DNA from: Sphingobium sp. OAS761
GTDB lineage: Bacteria > Pseudomonadota > Alphaproteobacteria > Sphingomonadales > Sphingomonadaceae
Length of the DNA: 64,000 bases
NCBI RefSeq assembly: GCF_024168485.1
Contig: NZ_JALJVY010000009.1
Location: forward strand, 1 to 64,000
Reading direction: 5' to 3'
Shown: positions 9,114 to 18,164 of the stretch, in pieces
Layout of the letters: every line of letters begins with the position of its first letter
How positions within the stretch are numbered: the first letter of the stretch is position 1
Program-made: the position numbers and the translations under genes
Notes under the pieces: model-generated
The model's database searches: none
Told to the model about the DNA's origin: nothing
Seen by the model: the letters and a program-made list of their open reading frames with translations, nothing else

Positions 9114-9800
9114 ATGCCTACACTCGTCCTCATCCGTCATGGCCAGTCGGCCTGGAACCTGGAAAACCGCTTCACCGGCTGGTGGGACGTGGACGTCACG
9201 GAAAAGGGCGCGGAAGAGGCGCGTGCGGCCGGCAGGTTGATGGCGGAGAAGGGGCTGGATTTCGACCAATGCTATACCTCTGTCCAGACCCGCGCGATCA
9301 AGACGCTCAATCTGGCGCTGGAGGAAATGGGCCGGTTGTGGCTGTCGGTCGAGAAGGACTGGCACCTTAACGAGCGCCATTATGGCGGCCTTACCGGCCT
9401 CAACAAGGCGGAGACGGCGGCCAAGCATGGCGACGATCAGGTCAAGATCTGGCGGCGCAGCTTCGATACGCCGCCGCCGCCGCTGGAGGCCGGAAGCGCA
9501 TTCGACCTGTCCGCCGACCGTCGCTATGCCGGCATCGAAATCCCCTCGACGGAAAGTCTGAAGGATACGATCGCCCGCGTGCTGCCTTACTGGGATGCGA
9601 AGATCGCGCCCGACCTCATGGCCGGCAAGCGCGTGCTCATTTCCGCCCACGGCAATTCGCTGCGCGCGCTGGTCAAGCATCTGTCGGACATCCCCGACGA
9701 CGAGATCACGGAACTGGAAATCCCGACCGGCCAGCCGATCGTCTATCAGCTTGCCGACGACCTGACCGCGACCGACCGCTATTATCTGTCGGAGCGGTAA
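9114..9800 (+). CDS. gpmA: 2,3-bisphosphoglycerate-dependent phosphoglycerate mutase
   Basis: This 228-residue enzyme interconverts 3- and 2-phosphoglycerate in glycolysis and gluconeogenesis. The phosphohistidine motif [12 protein letters not shown] is at the N terminus, with [15 protein letters not shown] after it; the second catalytic histidine is in [29 protein letters not shown] is the substrate-contacting loop typical of the dPGM class. The ATG at 9114 has AGGAG at 9100-9104; the longer open frame upstream has no family similarity. purE follows 95 bp downstream. Confidence 0.95.
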   Translation: MPTLVLIRHGQSAWNLENRFTGWWDVDVTEKGAEEARAAGRLMAEKGLDFDQCYTSVQTRAIKTLNLALEEMGRLWLSVEKDWHLNERHYGGLTGLNKAETAAKHGDDQVKIWRRSFDTPPPPLEAGSAFDLSADRRYAGIEIPSTESLKDTIARVLPYWDAKIAPDLMAGKRVLISAHGNSLRALVKHLSDIPDDEITELEIPTGQPIVYQLADDLTATDRYYLSER

Positions 9801-9894
9801 CCAGTCGCAGCGCGGCACCCGAATCGGCATTGCCCCCCGGCGGTCCGCCCGCTAAGGGGCTGTGCTTTCCGGGCGATATCAGGGGAAGCGGGTA

Positions 9895-10383
9895 ATGGAC
9901 GGCGCGGTCGAGGTCGGCATCATCATGGGGTCCCGGTCGGACTGGGATACGATGCGCCATGCCGCCGAAGTCCTGGAAGCCTTGGGCGTGGCGCATGAAT
10001 GCAAGGTCGTGTCCGCCCACCGCACGCCCCAGCGCCTCTACGATTATGCGACCGGCGCCGCCGCGCGCGGGCTCAAGGTGATCGTCGCCGGCGCGGGCGG
10101 GGCGGCGCATCTGCCCGGCATGGCGGCATCGATGACGCGGCTGCCGGTGTTGGGCGTGCCGGTCGAATCCAAGGCTCTCAAGGGCATGGATTCGCTTCTG
10201 TCGATCGCGCAGATGCCCGGCGGCATTCCGGTCGGCACGCTGGCCATCGGCAAGGCGGGGGCGATCAATGCGGGCCTTCTGGCCGCCGCCATCCTCGCCA
10301 CCGCCGATCCGGCGCTCGCGACCCGGCTGGAGGACTGGCGCGCGCGCCAGACCGCCTCGGTTGCAGAGACGGTCGAGGATTGA
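9895..10383 (+). CDS. purE: N5-carboxyaminoimidazole ribonucleotide mutase
   Basis: This 162-residue enzyme converts N5-CAIR to CAIR in purine synthesis. Class I PurE motifs are visible: [13 protein letters not shown] at the N terminus, the [13 protein letters not shown] active-site histidine loop, and [12 protein letters not shown]. The ATG at 9895 has AGGGGAAG upstream and gives the normal length. purK begins 11 bp after the stop and folA overlaps purK, so the three genes form a tight run. PurE and PurK together make up the bacterial two-step route. Confidence 0.96.
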   Translation: MDGAVEVGIIMGSRSDWDTMRHAAEVLEALGVAHECKVVSAHRTPQRLYDYATGAAARGLKVIVAGAGGAAHLPGMAASMTRLPVLGVPVESKALKGMDSLLSIAQMPGGIPVGTLAIGKAGAINAGLLAAAILATADPALATRLEDWRARQTASVAETVED

Positions 10384-10393
10384 CGCAAGACCC

Positions 10394-11464
10394 ATGACCA
10401 GCATTCCCCCCGGCTCGACCATCGGCATATTGGGTGGTGGCCAGCTTGGCCGCATGATCGCGGTCGCCGCCGCGCAGCTGGGCTATCGCACCCATGTCTT
10501 CGCGCCGGAGGATAGCGGACCGGCCGCCGACGTGTCGCCCAACTGGACGCGCGGCGCCTATGAGGATGCCGGCGCACTCGCTGCCTTCGCCGAAAGCGTC
10601 GACGTCGTCACATATGAGTTCGAGAATATCGATCCGTCCGCCGTCGATACGCTCGCGGGCCATGGCCTCGTCCGTCCCGGTGCCCACGCGCTGCGGATCG
10701 CGCAGGACCGGCTGGCCGAAAAGCGGTTCGTCAGCGATCTGGGCGGCCTGACCGCCCCCTTCGCGCCGGTCGAGAGCCTGGACGATCTGGAGGCGGCGAT
10801 CGAGACCATCGGCAGCCGCGCCATACTGAAGACCAACCGCATGGGCTATGACGGCAAGGGACAGGCGCGCCTTTCCGAACCGGGCGACGCGGTCGGCGCC
10901 TGGAACGCGATCGGGCGGCAGAGTGCGATCCTGGAGGGCTTCGTGACCTTCGCCGAGGAATTTTCGGTCATCCTGGCACGCGGCGCGGACGGTGCGATCC
11001 GCTTCTGGGACTCGCCGGCCAACGTCCATGTGAACGGCATATTGGCGACGTCGACCGCGCCCGCGGGGCCGGTCATCGCGACGCAGGTGGATCAGGCACG
11101 CGCGCTCGCGGCACAGGTGGCCGACGCGCTCGACTATGTCGGCGTGCTGACGCTGGAATTCTTCGCCAGCGCAGACGGCCCGATGTTCAACGAAATGGCG
11201 CCGCGCGTTCACAATAGCGGCCACTGGACCATCGAGGGCGCGGTGACGAGCCAGTTCGAAAACCATGTCCGCGCCATTTGCGGCCTGCCGCTGGGGGATA
11301 CCGGTCTCGCCGCGCCGCGCGTCGAAATGCGCAACCTGATCGGGGACGAAGCGCATGAATGGCTGTCGATCCTGTCCGATCCGGTCAGCCACCTGCATCT
11401 CTACGGCAAGCATGAGGCGCGGCCCGGCCGCAAAATGGGGCATGTGACCCGGCTGACGCTGTGA
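10394..11464 (+). CDS. purK: N5-carboxyaminoimidazole ribonucleotide synthase
   Basis: This 356-residue ATP-grasp enzyme carboxylates AIR with ATP and bicarbonate and feeds PurE. The N terminus has IGILGGGQLGRM, then the ATP-grasp region (ILKTNRMGYDGKGQ) and LTLEFFASADGPMFNEMAPR, HNSGHWTIEGA near the C terminus. Length matches the family. It starts 11 bp after purE, and its TGA is overlapped by the GTG start of folA, so translation of the three is probably coupled. Confidence 0.96.
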   Translation: MTSIPPGSTIGILGGGQLGRMIAVAAAQLGYRTHVFAPEDSGPAADVSPNWTRGAYEDAGALAAFAESVDVVTYEFENIDPSAVDTLAGHGLVRPGAHALRIAQDRLAEKRFVSDLGGLTAPFAPVESLDDLEAAIETIGSRAILKTNRMGYDGKGQARLSEPGDAVGAWNAIGRQSAILEGFVTFAEEFSVILARGADGAIRFWDSPANVHVNGILATSTAPAGPVIATQVDQARALAAQVADALDYVGVLTLEFFASADGPMFNEMAPRVHNSGHWTIEGAVTSQFENHVRAICGLPLGDTGLAAPRVEMRNLIGDEAHEWLSILSDPVSHLHLYGKHEARPGRKMGHVTRLTL

Positions 11465-11946
11465 CGCCACGCATCGTCCTGGTCCTCGCCCGCGCCGACA
11501 ATGGCGTGATCGGCCGGGATGGCGACCTTCCCTGGCGATTGCCCGCCGACCTGCGGCATTTCAAGGCGCTGACCGCAGGTCATCCGATGATCATGGGCCG
11601 CCGGACGTTCGACAGCCTGCCGGGCCTGCTTCCGGGCCGTCGCCATATCGTGCTCACCCGCGATCGGGACTGGTCGGGCGAGGGGGCGGAAGTCGCCCAC
11701 GATGTCGACGGCGCGCTCGCGCTGGCGGCCGCACCGACCGCGATGGTGATCGGCGGGGCGGAGATATATCGCCTGTTCCTGCCGCTGGCCGACCGGATCG
11801 AACTGACGGAGGTTCATCTGGACGCGGAAGGCGACGCCGCCATCGCCTATCCCGATCCGGCCGCATGGCAGGAGGTCCGGCGCGAATGCCATGGCGTGAA
11901 AGACGGGCGGCCCGCCCATGATTTCGTGACGCTGGAGCGCGTTTAG
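11461..11946 (+). CDS. folA: Dihydrofolate reductase
   Basis: This 161-residue enzyme reduces dihydrofolate to tetrahydrofolate with NADPH. Visible family motifs are ADNGVIGRDGDLPWRLPADLRHF, with Asp near residue 30 positioned as the folate-binding acidic residue, MGRRTFDSLPGLLPGR for NADPH binding, and MVIGGAEIYRLFLPLADRI. The GTG start at 11461 shares four bases with the purK stop (GTGA). Placing folA directly after purine genes makes metabolic sense because purine synthesis uses folate C1 units. No unusual substitutions are apparent. Confidence 0.94.
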   Translation: MTPRIVLVLARADNGVIGRDGDLPWRLPADLRHFKALTAGHPMIMGRRTFDSLPGLLPGRRHIVLTRDRDWSGEGAEVAHDVDGALALAAAPTAMVIGGAEIYRLFLPLADRIELTEVHLDAEGDAAIAYPDPAAWQEVRRECHGVKDGRPAHDFVTLERV

Positions 11947-12016
11947 ACGGGCGCTGATGGAACGCTCCCGCCGGCCGCGCGCTTTCCCGGTTCATGCCGA
12001 AGAGGAGAGCCGGACG

Positions 12017-12841
12017 ATGAGCGTAGTGCAAACGCGGGACGGAAAGACCCTGCATTACAAGGTAATGGGAGAGGGCGCGCCTGTCATCCTGATCCATGGA
12101 TGGCCGCTGACGGGCGACATGTGGGAATATCAGACCGTTGCACTGGTGGAGGCCGGCTTTCAGGTCATCACCTACGACCGGCGCGGTTTCGGCCATTCCA
12201 GTCATCCCGCCACGGGTTATGACTATGATGTCTTTGCGGACGATCTTGCCGACCTGATCGACCATCTGGCGCTGCCGAAGGTCGCTTTGGTGGGATTTTC
12301 CATGGGCGGTGGCGAAATCGCCCGTTACCTGGGCCGGCATGGCGCCGCGCGCGTGAACCGCGCGGCGCTGGTTTCGTCCGTCGTCCCCTACCTGCTCAAG
12401 ACCGACGACAATCCCGGCGGCGCCGATGCCAGCGTGTTCGACGGCATAAAGGACGATCTGCGGGCCGACCGTTTTGCATTCCTCCAGGAGTTCGCAAAGC
12501 AATTTTACGGGGTCGGGTGGGTCACCAGCCCGGTCAGCAAGGGTGTGATGGACTGGAGCTTCGCGCTTGCGATCATGGCAAGTCCGATCGCGACGATCGC
12601 ATGCGTCGATGCCTTCGGGCGCACCGATTTCAGGCCCGACCTGCCAGGTTTCACCATCCCGACGCTGGTCATCCACGGCACGGCGGACAAAACGGTGCCT
12701 ATCGATCCGTCCGGCCGTGCGGCCGCTGCCGGCATCCCGGGCGCCCAGCTCATCGAATATGACGGCGAACCCCATGGCTTGTTCGCGACCGCGCCGGATC
12801 GGCTGAATGCGGATTTGATCGCCTTCCTGCGCGCGGCATAG
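12017..12841 (+). CDS. Alpha/beta hydrolase, non-heme chloroperoxidase/arylesterase-like
   Basis: This 274-residue alpha/beta-hydrolase has the oxyanion motif HGWPLTGDMWEYQ, the strand-4 motif YDRRGFGHSS, nucleophile Ser in GFSMGGGE, the acid in HGTADKTVPID and the catalytic His in GEPHGLFAT. The wording is that of cofactor-free haloperoxidases and related esterases; physiological substrate is unknown. The ATG at 12017 has AGAGGAGA upstream at 12001-12008. It lies between folA and ribF on the same strand with 70- and 56-bp gaps and may be separately transcribed. Confidence 0.88.
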   Translation: MSVVQTRDGKTLHYKVMGEGAPVILIHGWPLTGDMWEYQTVALVEAGFQVITYDRRGFGHSSHPATGYDYDVFADDLADLIDHLALPKVALVGFSMGGGEIARYLGRHGAARVNRAALVSSVVPYLLKTDDNPGGADASVFDGIKDDLRADRFAFLQEFAKQFYGVGWVTSPVSKGVMDWSFALAIMASPIATIACVDAFGRTDFRPDLPGFTIPTLVIHGTADKTVPIDPSGRAAAAGIPGAQLIEYDGEPHGLFATAPDRLNADLIAFLRAA

Positions 12842-12897
12842 GCACATCATCGGGCGCTGCATTGCCCTACGCCGCAGTGCCGCCTATAGCGCGCGCC

Positions 12898-13824
12898 ATG
12901 GAGCGGCTTTCCAGCAGCGCCCCGGTTCCCGCCGCCCTGCGCGGGAGCATCATGGCGCTCGGCAATTTCGACGGTTTTCATGCCGGGCACCAGGCGGTGG
13001 TCGGCCGCGCGGTCGCGCGTGCCCGTGCGGAGGGGCGCCCGGCCATCGTCGCCACTTTCGATCCGCATCCCATGCGCCTGTTTAACCCCGGGACGCCGCA
13101 TTTCCGCCTGACGACGCTGGACCAGCGGCAATCGCTGTTCGCCGCTGCCGGGGCGGACGCCATGCTGGTCTTTGCGTTCACGGCCGAACTGGCCGCGCTG
13201 GAACCGGCCGACTATGTGCGGGTGCTGACCGATCATCTGGGCGTCGCGGCGGTGGTTACCGGGCAGGATTTTACCTTCGGCCGGGGGCGCAGCGGTTCCA
13301 TCGCCTCGTTCGCGCCGCTGGGCCTTCCGGCGGAGGCTGTGGCCCCGGTCCGCGACGGGGGGGGGATCATCTCGTCCAGCCGTATCCGCGACGCCCTGAA
13401 ATCCGGCGATTGCGGAACGGCCGCGCGGCTGCTGACCCGGCCCTTCGCCATCAGGGGCACGGTGCAGCATGGCGACAAGCTGGGCCGTACCATCGGTTTC
13501 CCGACCGCCAATCTGGACCTGGGCAGCTACCTGCGCCCGGCTTATGGCATCTACGCCGTGCGTGGCCTGCTGCCCGACGGCCGGCTGCTGGACGGTGCGG
13601 CGAACCTGGGCATCCGCCCCAGCTTCGATCCGCCCAAGGAATTGCTGGAGCCGCATTTCTTCGATTTTTCCGAAAGTCTCTACGGGCAGGACATCGAAGT
13701 GCAGTTGATCCACTATCTGCGTCCGGAGGCGAAATATGACGGCCTCGACCCGCTGATGGCGCAGATTGCGCGGGACTGTGCCGATGCGCGGCAAATCCTT
13801 GCGGCAACGCCCCACCTCGCTTAA
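12898..13824 (+). CDS. ribF: Bifunctional riboflavin kinase / FMN adenylyltransferase
   Basis: This protein makes FMN and then FAD. The N-terminal nucleotidyltransferase domain has LGNFDGFHAGHQAV with its HxGH-type motif, VATFDPHPMRLF and ISSSRIRDAL. The C-terminal flavokinase domain has GTVQHGDKLGRTIGFPTANL. From the ATG at 12898 it is 308 residues, normal for RibF; a TTG at 12862 in frame would add 12 residues without family similarity. It precedes ileS and lspA, a conserved neighbourhood in many proteobacteria. Confidence 0.95.
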   Translation: MERLSSSAPVPAALRGSIMALGNFDGFHAGHQAVVGRAVARARAEGRPAIVATFDPHPMRLFNPGTPHFRLTTLDQRQSLFAAAGADAMLVFAFTAELAALEPADYVRVLTDHLGVAAVVTGQDFTFGRGRSGSIASFAPLGLPAEAVAPVRDGGGIISSSRIRDALKSGDCGTAARLLTRPFAIRGTVQHGDKLGRTIGFPTANLDLGSYLRPAYGIYAVRGLLPDGRLLDGAANLGIRPSFDPPKELLEPHFFDFSESLYGQDIEVQLIHYLRPEAKYDGLDPLMAQIARDCADARQILAATPHLA

Positions 13825-13846
13825 TGCCGCGCAGTCATTCCCGACC

Positions 13847-13864
13847 CCGTTCGCCCGCGAACGG
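13847..13864 (+). other. Short hairpin in the ribF-ileS gap
   Basis: CCGTTCG and CGAACGG form a 7-bp perfect stem with a 4-base loop, 24 bases ahead of the ileS start. It has no T-run and could be a weak ribF terminator or a leader hairpin; nothing more can be said. Confidence 0.3.
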
Positions 13865-13887
13865 ATGTTTGCAGATACCGGACACCC

Positions 13888-16800
13888 ATGACCGACCAGC
13901 CTGACTATAAAAGCACCGTATTCCTGCCCCAGACCGACTTTCCGATGAAGGCCGGCCTCGCGCAGAAGGAGCCGGCGATTGCCGCGCGGTGGGAGGCGAT
14001 GGACCTCTACGGCAAGCTGCGCGAGAAGCGGGCGGGGCGCGAGCGCTTCATCCTGCATGACGGCCCGCCCTACGCCAATGGCGACATCCATATGGGCCAT
14101 GCGATGAACAAGGTGCTGAAGGACATCATCGTCCGCAGCCAGTCGCTGCTCGGCAAGGACGCGCCCTATGTGCCCGGCTGGGACTGCCACGGCCTCCCCA
14201 TCGAATGGAAGATCGAGGAGGAATATCGCAAGAAGAAGCTGAACAAGGACGAGGTGCCCGCGTCCGAATTCCGCGCCCAGTGCCGCGCCTATGCCGACAA
14301 ATGGGTCGACGTGCAGAAGGAACAGTTCAAGCGCCTGGGCGTGATGGGCGACTGGGAAGATCCCTATCTGACCATGAAGTTCGATGCCGAGGCGACCATC
14401 GTCGGCGAACTGCTGAAGTTCGCGGAAAGCGGCCAGCTCTATCGCGGCGCCAAGCCCGTCATGTGGTCCCCGGTCGAAAAGACCGCGCTGGCCGAGGCGG
14501 AGGTGGAATATGAGGACGTCGTGTCGACCCAGATCGACGTGGCGTTCGAGATCGTGGAAGCGCCGAACGCGCCCGAACTGGTCGGCGCCCATGCTGTGAT
14601 CTGGACCACGACGCCCTGGACGATCCCGGTGAACCAGGCTTTGGCTTATGGGCCGGAGATTGAGTATCAAGAATATGAAATCGTCGCGGGTGGTCCACCT
14701 GAAGCCCTAGAAAAGTTGGCAAGCGCTTATCCGCTTAATGGTGTTCGAGTACTGATCGCACCAGCTTTGAAGGAAGCATTTCAAGAGCGTTTGAAACACG
14801 CCGCTCGGAACGGTGGATGGATTAAATTCGGCAACCGCCGTATCAATATCGGCGTTCCTGAGTTGCAGGGTATCATTCCATTCTTAACGACCGAAATTGG
14901 CTCCGGGGGAACTGGAAGAAGAGTTAAAGGCTCGCAACTCGCCGGTGCCGTCGCCCGCCATCCGATGCACGCGCTCGGCGGCTTCTTCGCCAAGCCGCGC
15001 CCATTCCTCCCCGGCGATTTCGTCACGACCGACGCAGGCACCGGCCTCGTCCACATGGCGCCGGACCATGGCGAGGACGACTTTGCGCTCTGCAAGGCGC
15101 ACGGCATCAATCCCGTGTTCGCGGTGGAGGGTGACGGGAAGTATCGCGCCGACTGGGCGTGGCTCGGCGGGCAAGGCTCGGTCATCAATCCGAAGTTCGT
15201 CAGCAAGGACGGCCCGATCTGCACCGACTTGGCGCAGGCGGGCGGCCTGTTCGCCGCGTCGGACGACTTCCGCCACAGCTATCCGCATAGCTGGCGCTCC
15301 AAGGCGAAGATCATTTTCCGCTGCACCCCGCAATGGTTCATCCCCATGGATCAGCCAAGCGGGCAGGTGGCCGACTATCCGCTGCCGCCGCTGGAGCCGG
15401 TGACGGGCGCGCTCGCCACCGCGCTGCCGACCAACGGGCCGACGCTGCGCGGCGTGGCGCTGGACGCGATCCAGAATACCCGCTGGGTGCCCGAACGCTC
15501 GATCAACCGCATCCGCTCCATGGTGGAGGGCCGCCCCGACTGGGTCATCTCCCGCCAGCGCGCCTGGGGCGTGCCCATCGCGCTCTACGTTCATCGCAAG
15601 AGCGGCGAGTATCTGGTTGATCCGGCGGTCAATGCCCGCATCGTCGAAGCGTTCAAGGCGGGCGGGGCAGACGCATGGTTCGGCGCAGATCATCAGGCGC
15701 TGCTTGGCCCCGATTACGACCTGGCCGACTATGAAGTCGTCAACGACATTCTGGACGTCTGGTTCGACAGCGGCTCCACCCACAGCTTCGTGGTCGAGGG
15801 CCGCTATGGCGATGGCACCCGCGCCGACCTCTATATCGAAGGATCGGACCAGCATCGCGGCTGGTTCCAGTCCTCACTGCTGGAAAGCTGCGGCACGCGC
15901 GGTCGTGCGCCCTATGACGCGGTGCTGACCCATGGCTTTGCGCTCGACGGGTCGGGCAAGAAAATGTCCAAGAGCCTCGGCAATGTGGTCGATCCGCTCA
16001 AGATCATGAGCGAGAGCGGCGCGGACATATTGCGCGTATGGGTCGCCAGCACCGATTATTTCGACGATGTGCGCATCGGCAAGGAAGTGCTGGCCGGATC
16101 TTCCGACGCCTATCGCAAATTGCGCAACACTTTCCGTTACATGCTTGGCGCTCTTTCCGACTATGATGAAGATGAGGAGGCGGTGTCCTACGCGGAAATG
16201 CCGGAACTGGAGCGCTACATGCTCCATCGTCTGGCCCAACTCGACGCCGAATTGCGCGCCGTGGTGGACAAGGACAAGGGCAGCGAGAGTTGGCTGGAAT
16301 TTTCGCGCTACACCCGCGCGATCTTCGACTTCGCGAACAGCGACCTCAGCGCCTTCTTTTTCGACATCCGCAAGGACTGCCTCTATTGCGACGCGAAGTC
16401 GGATCCGAAGCGCCGGGCCTACCGCACCTTGCTCGATACGCTGTTCCATGCGCTGGTCCGCTATGTTGCGCCGATCATCCCCTTCACCGCTGAGGAAGTG
16501 TGGCAAAGCCGCTTCCCAAGCGCCGGGGATAGCGTCCATTTCCTGGAATGGCCGCAGGTCGACCATCACTGGATCAACGGCCATCTTAATGACAAATGGG
16601 CCGAACTGCGCGACCAGCGCGAACAGGTGAACGAGGCAATCGAGCCTTTCCGCCGCGAAAAGATCATCCGCTCCAGTCTGGAAGCGGACGTGACCATGGG
16701 CGAAATGCTGCCCAGCGACGGTGTGAACTTTGCCGAAATCGCCATTGTCGCCCGCGTCGAAATGGGCGTGGGCGACGGTATCGTGGTCAAGCCCAGCGAC

Positions 16801-16893
16801 TGGCACAAATGCGGCCGCTGCTGGCGCCTGCTACCCGAAGTGACGGAGGACGGCACGCTCTGCGACCGGTGCGACAAGGTGCTGAACGCATGA
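13888..16893 (+). CDS. ileS: Isoleucyl-tRNA synthetase with a low-G+C block in the editing domain
   Basis: This 1001-residue class I synthetase charges tRNA-Ile. The HIGH motif is HMGH (PPYANGDIHMGHAMN, about residue 60-75) and the KMSKS loop is intact (about residue 690). The CP1 editing domain has the threonine-rich WTTTPWTIPVN (about 240) and TTDAGTGLVHMAPDHGEDD (about 380). The C terminus has the zinc-binding CGRCW and CDRCD cysteines. Between the two editing motifs, residues about 255-349 (14650-14935) are encoded by atypical sequence: I counted 119 G+C in the 240 bases 14701-14940, against 41 of 60 in 15001-15060. The block is in frame and the protein looks functional. lspA overlaps the stop (ATGA). 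Confidence 0.97.
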   Translation: MTDQPDYKSTVFLPQTDFPMKAGLAQKEPAIAARWEAMDLYGKLREKRAGRERFILHDGPPYANGDIHMGHAMNKVLKDIIVRSQSLLGKDAPYVPGWDCHGLPIEWKIEEEYRKKKLNKDEVPASEFRAQCRAYADKWVDVQKEQFKRLGVMGDWEDPYLTMKFDAEATIVGELLKFAESGQLYRGAKPVMWSPVEKTALAEAEVEYEDVVSTQIDVAFEIVEAPNAPELVGAHAVIWTTTPWTIPVNQALAYGPEIEYQEYEIVAGGPPEALEKLASAYPLNGVRVLIAPALKEAFQERLKHAARNGGWIKFGNRRINIGVPELQGIIPFLTTEIGSGGTGRRVKGSQLAGAVARHPMHALGGFFAKPRPFLPGDFVTTDAGTGLVHMAPDHGEDDFALCKAHGINPVFAVEGDGKYRADWAWLGGQGSVINPKFVSKDGPICTDLAQAGGLFAASDDFRHSYPHSWRSKAKIIFRCTPQWFIPMDQPSGQVADYPLPPLEPVTGALATALPTNGPTLRGVALDAIQNTRWVPERSINRIRSMVEGRPDWVISRQRAWGVPIALYVHRKSGEYLVDPAVNARIVEAFKAGGADAWFGADHQALLGPDYDLADYEVVNDILDVWFDSGSTHSFVVEGRYGDGTRADLYIEGSDQHRGWFQSSLLESCGTRGRAPYDAVLTHGFALDGSGKKMSKSLGNVVDPLKIMSESGADILRVWVASTDYFDDVRIGKEVLAGSSDAYRKLRNTFRYMLGALSDYDEDEEAVSYAEMPELERYMLHRLAQLDAELRAVVDKDKGSESWLEFSRYTRAIFDFANSDLSAFFFDIRKDCLYCDAKSDPKRRAYRTLLDTLFHALVRYVAPIIPFTAEEVWQSRFPSAGDSVHFLEWPQVDHHWINGHLNDKWAELRDQREQVNEAIEPFRREKIIRSSLEADVTMGEMLPSDGVNFAEIAIVARVEMGVGDGIVVKPSDWHKCGRCWRLLPEVTEDGTLCDRCDKVLNA
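14650..14935 (+). other. Atypical in-frame segment inside ileS
   Basis: Codon choice and composition change sharply near 14650 and return to normal by 14935. The segment still contains a family-like strand-helix pair (VRVLIAPALKEAFQER), but the stretch after it, including NGGWIKFGNRRINIGV and the Gly-rich GSGGTGRR, has no counterpart I know in ordinary IleRS. It may be an inserted element tolerated in frame, or a recombined allele from a lower-G+C donor. Confidence 0.7.
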
Positions 16894-17411
16894 ACATCCA
16901 GCCCGCGGTCAACCACCGTCCCCTCGGCCTGACCGTCGCGATCGTGACGCTCGCGCTCGACCAGCTCGTCAAATATACCGTCACATATCCCCTGGCGCTG
17001 CAAAGCCGCGCAGGGGAGGGGATAGAGATTTTGCCGATCTTCCGCCTGCGCTGGCTGGAAAATCGCGGTGTGTCGATGGGCTTCTTCCACGCGGACACGG
17101 ACGTGATGCGCTGGGCGCTGGTTGGCATGACATTCCTGATCGCCGGCTTCGTCGGCATTTGGATGTGGCGCGAAAAGGCGCGGCAGGATGTCGCCGCGCT
17201 CGGGTTGGTGCTGGGTGGGGCCATCGGCAATATCGTCGACCGTGTGCGGCTGGGCTATGTCGTTGATTATGCCGACCTGCATTTCGGCGAATGGCGGCCT
17301 TTCCTGATTTTCAACCTGGCGGACGCGGCGATCACCATTGGCGTGCTGATCCTGCTTGCGCGGGCGCTGCTGCTGCGCGACAAGGGCGCAAAGACGGAGA
17401 CTTTGAAGTGA
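16890..17411 (+). CDS. lspA: Lipoprotein signal peptidase (signal peptidase II)
   Basis: This 173-residue inner-membrane aspartyl protease cleaves prolipoprotein signal peptides. Four membrane segments are visible. The conserved aspartates are in GNIVDRVRLGYVVDY and FNLADAAITIG, and the N-terminal LDQLVKYTV and the WLENRGVSMGFF segment match the family. The ATG overlaps the ileS stop by four bases, and the next gene, a lipoprotein, overlaps the lspA stop (GTGA). ileS-lspA adjacency is common in bacteria. Confidence 0.96.
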   Translation: MNIQPAVNHRPLGLTVAIVTLALDQLVKYTVTYPLALQSRAGEGIEILPIFRLRWLENRGVSMGFFHADTDVMRWALVGMTFLIAGFVGIWMWREKARQDVAALGLVLGGAIGNIVDRVRLGYVVDYADLHFGEWRPFLIFNLADAAITIGVLILLARALLLRDKGAKTETLK

Positions 17412-17821
17412 AGCGTAAACTGATCCTCGCCGCCGGCCTCGTAGCAACCTTGTCGGCCTGCGGTGGCGGCCGTGGCCTGTTCGGGCGCGATCGCCCCGAC
17501 GAATTCGCCGTCTCGCGTCAAGCGCCGCTCGTGATTCCGCCGGATTTCGCTCTGGTGCCACCTGCGCCCGGCACGCCGGCGGCGGCATCGGTCGATTCGG
17601 GGCGTGAAGCCATGCAGGCGATGTTCGGCGGCCCCGCCGCGCGCAGCGCCAGTGAAGCGGCTGCGCTGAACGAGGCTGGCCGCGCCAACGCTGCCGCGGG
17701 TATCCGCTCCTCGGCCGGTGATCCGGGAACAGAGGTCGTCGACAAGGGCAGCACGACGCGCGATGTCATCGCCGCACCGGAAGGCGACGGCCAGGACGCT
17801 CGCGCCTCCACCCCGCAATAA
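17408..17821 (+). CDS. DUF3035 family lipoprotein (BamF-like)
   Basis: This 137-residue protein starts with a lipoprotein signal peptide whose lipobox is LSACGG, so Cys18 or its close neighbour should be lipidated. The mature part has FAVSRQAPLVIPPDFALVPP, the hallmark of DUF3035 proteins, which in alphaproteobacteria such as Caulobacter have been linked with the outer-membrane protein assembly complex (BamF). The rest is Ala/Gly-rich and probably disordered. The GTG start overlaps the lspA TGA. It converges on the ArsR gene at 17838. Confidence 0.85.
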   Translation: MKRKLILAAGLVATLSACGGGRGLFGRDRPDEFAVSRQAPLVIPPDFALVPPAPGTPAAASVDSGREAMQAMFGGPAARSASEAAALNEAGRANAAAGIRSSAGDPGTEVVDKGSTTRDVIAAPEGDGQDARASTPQ

Positions 17822-17837
17822 GGTCAGGGCGGGGGAC

Positions 17838-18164
17838 CTATCCGTCCCCGTCCTCGACGAACGCCTTGAGCCGGGCGAGCGTGCCGTCCCACTGGGAATT
17901 CACCTCGTCCAGCCATGTGCGCGCCGCTTCGATCGCCTCGCGGCGCAGGGCATAATGCACCTCCCGCCCGCTCTTCCTGCGGTCGACCAGGCCTGCGCCG
18001 TGCAGCACGTCCAGATGCTTGGCGACGCCCTGTCGGCTTATCGCCAACCCATCGCCCAATTGCACGATTGACAGCGTGCATCCATCCGACAGGCGTGACA
18101 GCATGGACAGGCGCGTCGCGTCGCCCAGAGCCGAAAATAGCCGCGCCGGCTCAACCTTCGACAT
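17838..18164 (-). CDS. ArsR-family transcriptional regulator
   Basis: This 108-residue winged-helix protein has the ArsR layout: ARLFSALGDATRLSMLSRLSD, then LGDGLAISRQGVAKHLDVLHGAGLV (recognition helix) and the beta wing VDRRKSGREVHYALR. It lacks the CxC metal motif of ArsR/SmtB metal sensors. It follows and overlaps by 14 bp an SRPBCC gene, the common ArsR/AHSA1 pair in which the regulator represses its own operon. The stop lies within a 6-bp-stem hairpin (17832-17849) shared with the convergent lipoprotein gene. Confidence 0.92.
   Translation of the reverse strand: MSKVEPARLFSALGDATRLSMLSRLSDGCTLSIVQLGDGLAISRQGVAKHLDVLHGAGLVDRRKSGREVHYALRREAIEAARTWLDEVNSQWDGTLARLKAFVEDGDG

Noticed and set aside
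12847..14670. A 607-codon minus-strand frame opposite ribF and ileS
   Set aside because: Both plus-strand genes carry all catalytic motifs; this is a G+C-driven shadow frame.
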